Assembly: GCA_030248065.1 (NCBI GenBank)
Contig: JASAMV010002585.1
Location: 17,195-81,194, forward strand
Direction: 5' to 3'
Source of the DNA: Rhynchonema sp. JSB1_4
Taxonomy: Eukaryota > Nematoda > Chromadorea > Monhysterida > Xyalidae
DNA: 64,000 nt
Part shown: piece by piece, positions 59,470-64,000 of the stretch
How the letters are laid out: the number at the start of each line of letters is the position of its first letter
Numbering within the stretch: position 1 is the stretch's first letter
Notes under the pieces: model-generated
Database searches by the model: none
What the model was told of the DNA's origin: nothing
The model's input: only the letters and a program-made list of their open reading frames with translations
Program-made: the position numbers and the translations under genes

Positions 59470-59764
59470 AGGCAGTCTACCGGAGGTTGTCACTCAGCCC
59501 CCCGAATACCGTAACCCACCGTAATTTTGATCTGCAAGGATCGTGTCGAGACCATTTTGTTTTTTATCTATGTTTTGTGTGTTAGCGCCAACACCAACCA
59601 ACATTTCGAAATTTCGGGGATGGACGCGCACGATGACAATTTCCAGCTTGCTGCCGCTAATACACGTGTCGATAAGCAGCGATCAGCATGGGTCTCGCAA
59701 CGATCTCGCTTGCGGTGGGTTACGGTATTCGGGGGCTGAGTGACAACCTCCCGTGGACTGCCTT
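59470..59764. mobile_element. TA-flanked MITE in MARCH/A'' divergent promoter, right arm
   Basis: Mirror of 51306-51600 with the same ends (AAGGCAGTCTACCGGAGG; CCTCCCGTGGACTGCCTT). Ends 69 bases before the A'' start codon. Confidence 0.82.
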
Positions 59765-59833
59765 TATAGGATTTTCTCATTTCATTATATTTCTACCGAG
59801 ACTTGATATTATCGCACGCAAAACATCAAGAGA

Positions 59834-61457
59834 ATGAAACATCACCTACTTCTGCACGCCACCATCATGCTGCATCGCCGACCGTGGCTGTGCGCGTTGC
59901 TGATTGGCTGCTTGACGATTCAAACGCACGCAACGGATAATAAAGAATCGGATGAGAATAAAGACGGTTGGTGGACACTGCACGCACACTGTATGTGCAA
60001 CGCAAAAGCTACACATTTCTTTGCTGAACTTTTCTCTTGACATGGCATCACACATCTGATATTTTACGTGGTATTAATTTGCCCAAAAGTCCAAACAACC
60101 GCCGCCCACCGAACACGCGTCCACGAGAGATAGAGAATTTGTTCGATTTGTCTGTGTGTTTCATTCAGGCTGAAGCCTAAGCCTAAGCCTAGTCGCGCAA
60201 GCCTAAGCCTAGGCCAAAGGCTAAGAATATGCTTAAGTGGGTGCGCTCATTCCAGTAGGTGCTCCCCATTCGAAAAGTGCTGAAAATGGCACTTGTTGTG
60301 TTCAAACTTTATTTCTGTGAATTCTGATGTTTATTGGATGCAAACTAGGGAGTCTGGTCACTTCACGGGGTACCAGCATGGCTCGTGCACATGACTATCT
60401 GAGGTGGCCTTGAAGAGTGTCATTGTGTTCGGGGAAGTGGACCGAAGTCCAAGGGTGTGACTGCTCAGTGATTGCTTCGCTTGCCTTGAGCGGCCATCGC
60501 TGTTGTTCGCCACCAGTTTTCGGCCAGATGCGTACCGGGGCACGTCGTCGATCTGCACACGCCGACAGCTGCGCCTGTTAGTGGTCGTGGGACGCATCAA
60601 GCTATATCAGTGTCTCTAACGGGACCAGACACCCCAGGTTGCATCCAATAGACATCTGAATTCAGAGAAGCAAAGTTGAAACACAAAAAACGCCATTGTC
60701 AGCTGTTTTCGAAGGCCACCTGCTGGATTAGGACTGCTCAAACAAACAGGAGTGGGCTTTACATAGAAAAGTGGGCGGAGTGCGTGAGCAGATTGTTTTG
60801 GACAAATTGGTCGAACTTCATATTTTGAGTTTGCCTAAGTTTCAAAGAAACTGACAGAATTTCAGCGCCCGACATCTGGCCCACGCTGAAATGGGTGTTT
60901 CTGGGTCTGACCATGGTGTTCGTTCTGATTGCTGCCCTGGTTATTTGTTTCATCATTCTGGTTCACTGCAGCGTCACCGATGACCGGTCTCATGTGCTCT
61001 GGAAGTGGGTGTGATCAACCTTCTTTAAATGCTGATGGAAATATTTTCACAAAACATGATGATTCAGAAATCCGTACGAGCGACGTTCGTCCTACATCGA
61101 CCGCCGTCCCGTTCAACAGGCGCCATCGAACATGTAACTTTTGAAATTTTCACCAAAGTGACTTTCAAAAGTCAAGATGGATCGGGTCTGATCGGATTAG
61201 CCGTGTCCAGAGGCCACCCAAACGGTTTTTGCATTTACGGATGCCAGCGTTGTTTCGTAACCAGGTCCCCATAAACAGTCTTTACGCTGGTCGAAGCTTG
61301 TGGCACCAATGAACTGCTCCGCGAAAAGAGTAACGTGGCCAAGGCAGATTTAATCCGATCCGAGTTTTACCTAACCCGCGCATTATCATTTCTCATATTT
61401 TGAAAATGCTCTTCATGTTCCTGTTCATGTTCCACAGGCCATACGGGATGTACCCCC

Positions 61458-61489
<32 letters not shown>

Positions 61490-62921
61490 CTGCAACCGAC
61501 GTCCCCACTTCCGCCCGTGCCACAATCGTTCAGCAATCCAAAGCGATCCGGATCGACCATTATCGATCGAATGAATAGGAAAATCGCGCAGCTCGATAAA
61601 GACGTCAAGTATTATAACACATCGGTTAGTTGAGACATTATCTCCAAGTCGTGGTTTTCCGGCGTGTTCGTAGAAAATACAATGGGTTGAGTTTGTCAAC
61701 ACGTGATTGTGTTTACACTCGCACTAAGCTTTGGCCTCCTCCAGGCCTTACAGTGTGTGGTTGAAAACGTGTCGATTTTCCACACGATAAGCCACGTAGA
61801 ATTTAGAAGGCGTGGATATATTTGCCGAATCGTGGCAAAAAATGTGTGAATTGAGGGAAAGTGTCAGTTGTCACAAATGTGACGTGGTTTTCAGCAGCAA
61901 ACATGTCGTGGCGACAGCGTGTCAAAGTCGGCCAAATATGAGCCACGATCTGGCGGATATCAACCGGGTTGGCTTTTAGTTGAATGCTTGTTTCAATTTG
62001 AATTCTGATGAATATGTAATTATGGGAAACCGAAACACAGTGTTTCATTCAGTTGGCGAAAACTCAGTGTCGTTGTCTGCGACGGAATCTCGCAGTGACA
62101 GACACGGGTATGGAGGACATGGACAGAGAAAGGTGATTGACTTTGTTCATTTTTGTTACACGATTTATATTGCTTTTTACGATCGCTTTCACTTTTTGCA
62201 CAATAATCGTTGCAGGTGACCGGCTTTGGTCGTGGTCCAGGTGGTGCGTACCAGGTGCCCCGTCGTCAAGTGCATCCATATTACGGAGATCATCCTGGTT
62301 GGTGGTCAATGTCTCCCGCTGCTTATATGGTGCTGATGAAACATCGGGTTTTGCAGAAAGTCGTGACGAGCGTTCGCGCACCAAATCGACCGATGTGACT
62401 CCGCCCATCAACCCAGCAGGTCACTACCCAGCACGTGGCTTGACTCGATCCAGTACGGTCATTTTCTCTTTCGCTTGATTGACGTCAATTATTCTTTCCA
62501 CATTCTCTCATTGTTTCGCAGTCGATGCCCGACCCCAGCTGCATCGCAAAAGTGGCGGTCAATCGATCGACCACTCACATTCACACAAACGATCGTCGCC
62601 GTACATGATGGTGCCGTTGGACGATAGCATGGATCCGACTCAAAGTGACAGACATGTTCGTGATGTCTCAAGACTCTTTTTCTTTTGAACGTTTGGACAC
62701 TACGGGGAATACCTTAACACAATTTAAAGTGTACAGAAATCTGCTTTTTGGTTGCCCGTTTCGACCGAGATTCACAGATAGGCGATTTTTTCCTCATTTT
62801 CTACAAGCCCAAAATGGACAAGTACACGGTATAACCAGCCTTACAACATTAGCCATAGTTTCAGATGATGCGTGGCGGCGATCCGAGTTTGGTGCCTGCG
62901 TTCGGAAGGGCCGACTTTTGA
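59834..62921 (+). CDS. Gene A'', right-arm paralogue of gene A
   Basis: Exons: 59834-59966, 60866-61004, 61068-61133, 61438-61624, 61895-61967, 62053-62132, 62216-62297, 62357-62452, 62522-62655, 62865-62921 (348 residues, phases agree). Product and architecture are as for A': signal peptide, TM, NPYERRSSYIDRRP juxtamembrane segment, 11-Gln run, ILDRMN-like coiled stretch (IIDRMNRKIAQLDKDVKYY), PPINPAGHYPARG, HSHSHKRSS and the end PAFGRADF. Exons 7-9 with their introns are almost identical in DNA to gene A (38698-39108), although other exons differ clearly. The first intron is longest and holds the 475-bp element and the TTAGGC array. Function unknown. Confidence 0.8.
60168..60226. repeat. 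GCCTAA interstitial telomere-like array, right arm
   Basis: Mirror of 50841-50896, within intron 1 of A''. Units GCCTAA repeated six or so times with short breaks. Confidence 0.75.
60252..60726. mobile_element. Inverted-repeat element in gene A'' intron 1, right arm
   Basis: Mirror of 50338-50812, from CCAGTAGGTGC at the low-coordinate end to CCACCTGCTGG at the other. Confidence 0.65.
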
Positions 62922-63556
62922 AACAAGACCATGACCAGGGCGCATTTTCTTTTCCAATTGTAACGAGTTACAAATTGTACGGTCGCTTTCTGTATCAGTC
63001 ATACTTTCTGGCACCTGTTTCTTGGCTTCGACCTCGACCAGGGGTCCACCCACATAGCCTATTAGACCACCTTTCACGCTGGTCGAACGAACGGAAGCAA
63101 CGAACACGAAAAAAAAAATATAAAACCAAAAACTTACAAATTGTAAGTTTTTATAATTGTACAGAACAGAAAGTGCCCCCAGAGCCAGAACTATGACTTC
63201 AACCCAAATGGGACAGCTTTGTTTGTTTGATTTGCTGCTTGACCAAAAAAAGCATTTGTTTCTCCGTAGGCAATTTCTATTTATGCATATAAGTGTAACT
63301 TTGATCTTGTTAGTGGTATGCATAATTCAAGAGTAATTTTTGTGCAACAGTTAAGCGATTATAATTGTTCTTGAGTTCAGAAAAAGGCAAATTTACAAAC
63401 TCAAAAAGAACTGAAATTATGAGATTCGATTTTATAGAGATGGTGAACAAAAATTATGTGCGTGACAAATCTTGCAGTTCTTTATTTTCTGTGTGCGAAA
63501 TTTGATGCTTTCCTGGGACATTATGTGCGAATTTTCACTGAAAAAATGTGCGATTG

Positions 63557-64000
63557 ATGAAACGTATTGGAAGCATCTTGGGGGACACTGAATTGGCACG
63601 CGTGCACGTGTCTGGCTGGGTGTGTTACATAGTATGTACAGTATTTGTTATCTCGGCTGAGTTGAAACTTACTGAACTTGCGCAACAGGTTTTTTATGAT
63701 TTGAAAACATCAGCATGTTCTTCCATAATAATAATAATCACCAATTAAGTTTAATTTATCATTTTCTGCTCTTGATCATTTCTGCTACAGTGACAACATT
63801 GCCTGCGACAACATTGGATGAAGATATTCGCTGTAAGTTTGGTTGAGCCTATCAATCCATCAATCAGCCATTCAATAATTAACCATCCAATCATTCAATC
63901 AAGCAATTACTGAGTCATTGAATAAATCATCAGTTAACCACACAATTAATTGTTCTAACCAATCAACTGACATTTCAGTACCATCCACCAGCACGATTTC
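63557..64000 (+). CDS. Gene C, right copy (partial, cut by window end)
   Basis: Same N-terminus as the left copy: ATG at 63557, hydrophobic WVCYIVCTVFVIS, exon 2 at 63791-63832 (TTLPATTLDEDIR, where the left copy reads DGDIR), exon 3 from 63980 after ACATTTCAG. The membrane segment and tail lie beyond the window. First donor uncertain, as for the left copy. Confidence 0.55.

Larger units (their letters stand above)
56715..64000. repeat. Right arm of giant inverted repeat (cut by window end)
   Basis: Reverse complement of about 47066-54362. Identity holds up to the last base of the window, inside exon 3 of gene C, so the true arm is longer. Relative to the left arm it has 1-bp losses near 57443 and 57374 within the MARCH last exon, and other small indels. 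Confidence 0.95.

Noticed and set aside
62645..63196. 183-codon open frame (and its mirror 47868-48419)
   Set aside because: It overlaps the last exon of A'' in another frame and continues through its 3' flank. The composition is unremarkable and the ends differ between arms.
1..64000. tRNA, rRNA, CRISPR, operon-type or viral features
   Set aside because: I looked for cloverleaf ends, rRNA-like blocks, spaced direct repeats and polymerase or integrase motifs by eye and saw none. A tRNA or covariance-model scan was not possible here.

Overview
The window looks like a piece of a nuclear genome from a small-genome ecdysozoan, most likely a nematode. Every gene is split into many short exons with GT..AG introns, some only about 50-60 bases long, and acceptors often end in TTTCAG. 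Arrays of the nematode-type telomere hexamer TTAGGC/GCCTAA lie inside introns and mobile elements. Nothing prokaryotic, viral or CRISPR-like was seen. The species is inference. Exon models were built by hand from splice sites, reading phase and family similarity. The complete models give coding lengths divisible by three, but boundaries may be off by a few bases.

Layout. 1-9657 (+): 3' part of a bifunctional peptidylglycine alpha-amidating monooxygenase (PHM, linker, PAL, His-rich segment, TM, acidic tail). 11348-14249 (+): secreted Thr/Pro-rich protein ending in one thrombospondin type-1 repeat. 14630-17875 (-): extracellular leucine-rich-repeat protein with a C-terminal hydrophobic tail. 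17.9-24.4 kb: gene-poor, with coding-like fragments. 24431-32075 (-): sorting nexin 27 (PDZ-PX-FERM-like), whose introns hold several DNA transposons, including a PIF/Harbinger-like MITE nested in a hAT-like element. 32-37.5 kb: GC-rich MITEs and other repeats, plus one orphan terminal exon. 37598-39251 and 39766-45509 (+): two tandem genes, here called A and B, for single-pass membrane proteins with long low-complexity tails that I do not recognise.

From about 47.07 kb to the window end is a very large near-identical palindrome. The left arm runs to about 54362 and the right arm from about 56715 to beyond 64000, around a unique 2.35-kb spacer. Each arm carries one gene block: a MARCH-type RING-CH E3 ligase facing the spacer, a paralogue of gene A facing outward, and a third small membrane-protein gene (C). 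The left MARCH copy is open; the right one has a 1-bp frameshift after its second membrane segment. The spacer holds a 689-bp foldback element with 8-bp target duplications, a three-times repeated exon-like cassette and a 69-bp tandem repeat.

PAM, the TSR protein, the LRR protein, SNX27 and MARCH all act in secretion, the cell surface or endosomal sorting, and A, B and C are predicted secretory-route membrane proteins. I see no evidence of one shared pathway. The most unusual material is the A/B/C family, its palindromic amplification with apparent local gene conversion, and a hAT-like MITE that duplicated the splice acceptor of a gene B exon.
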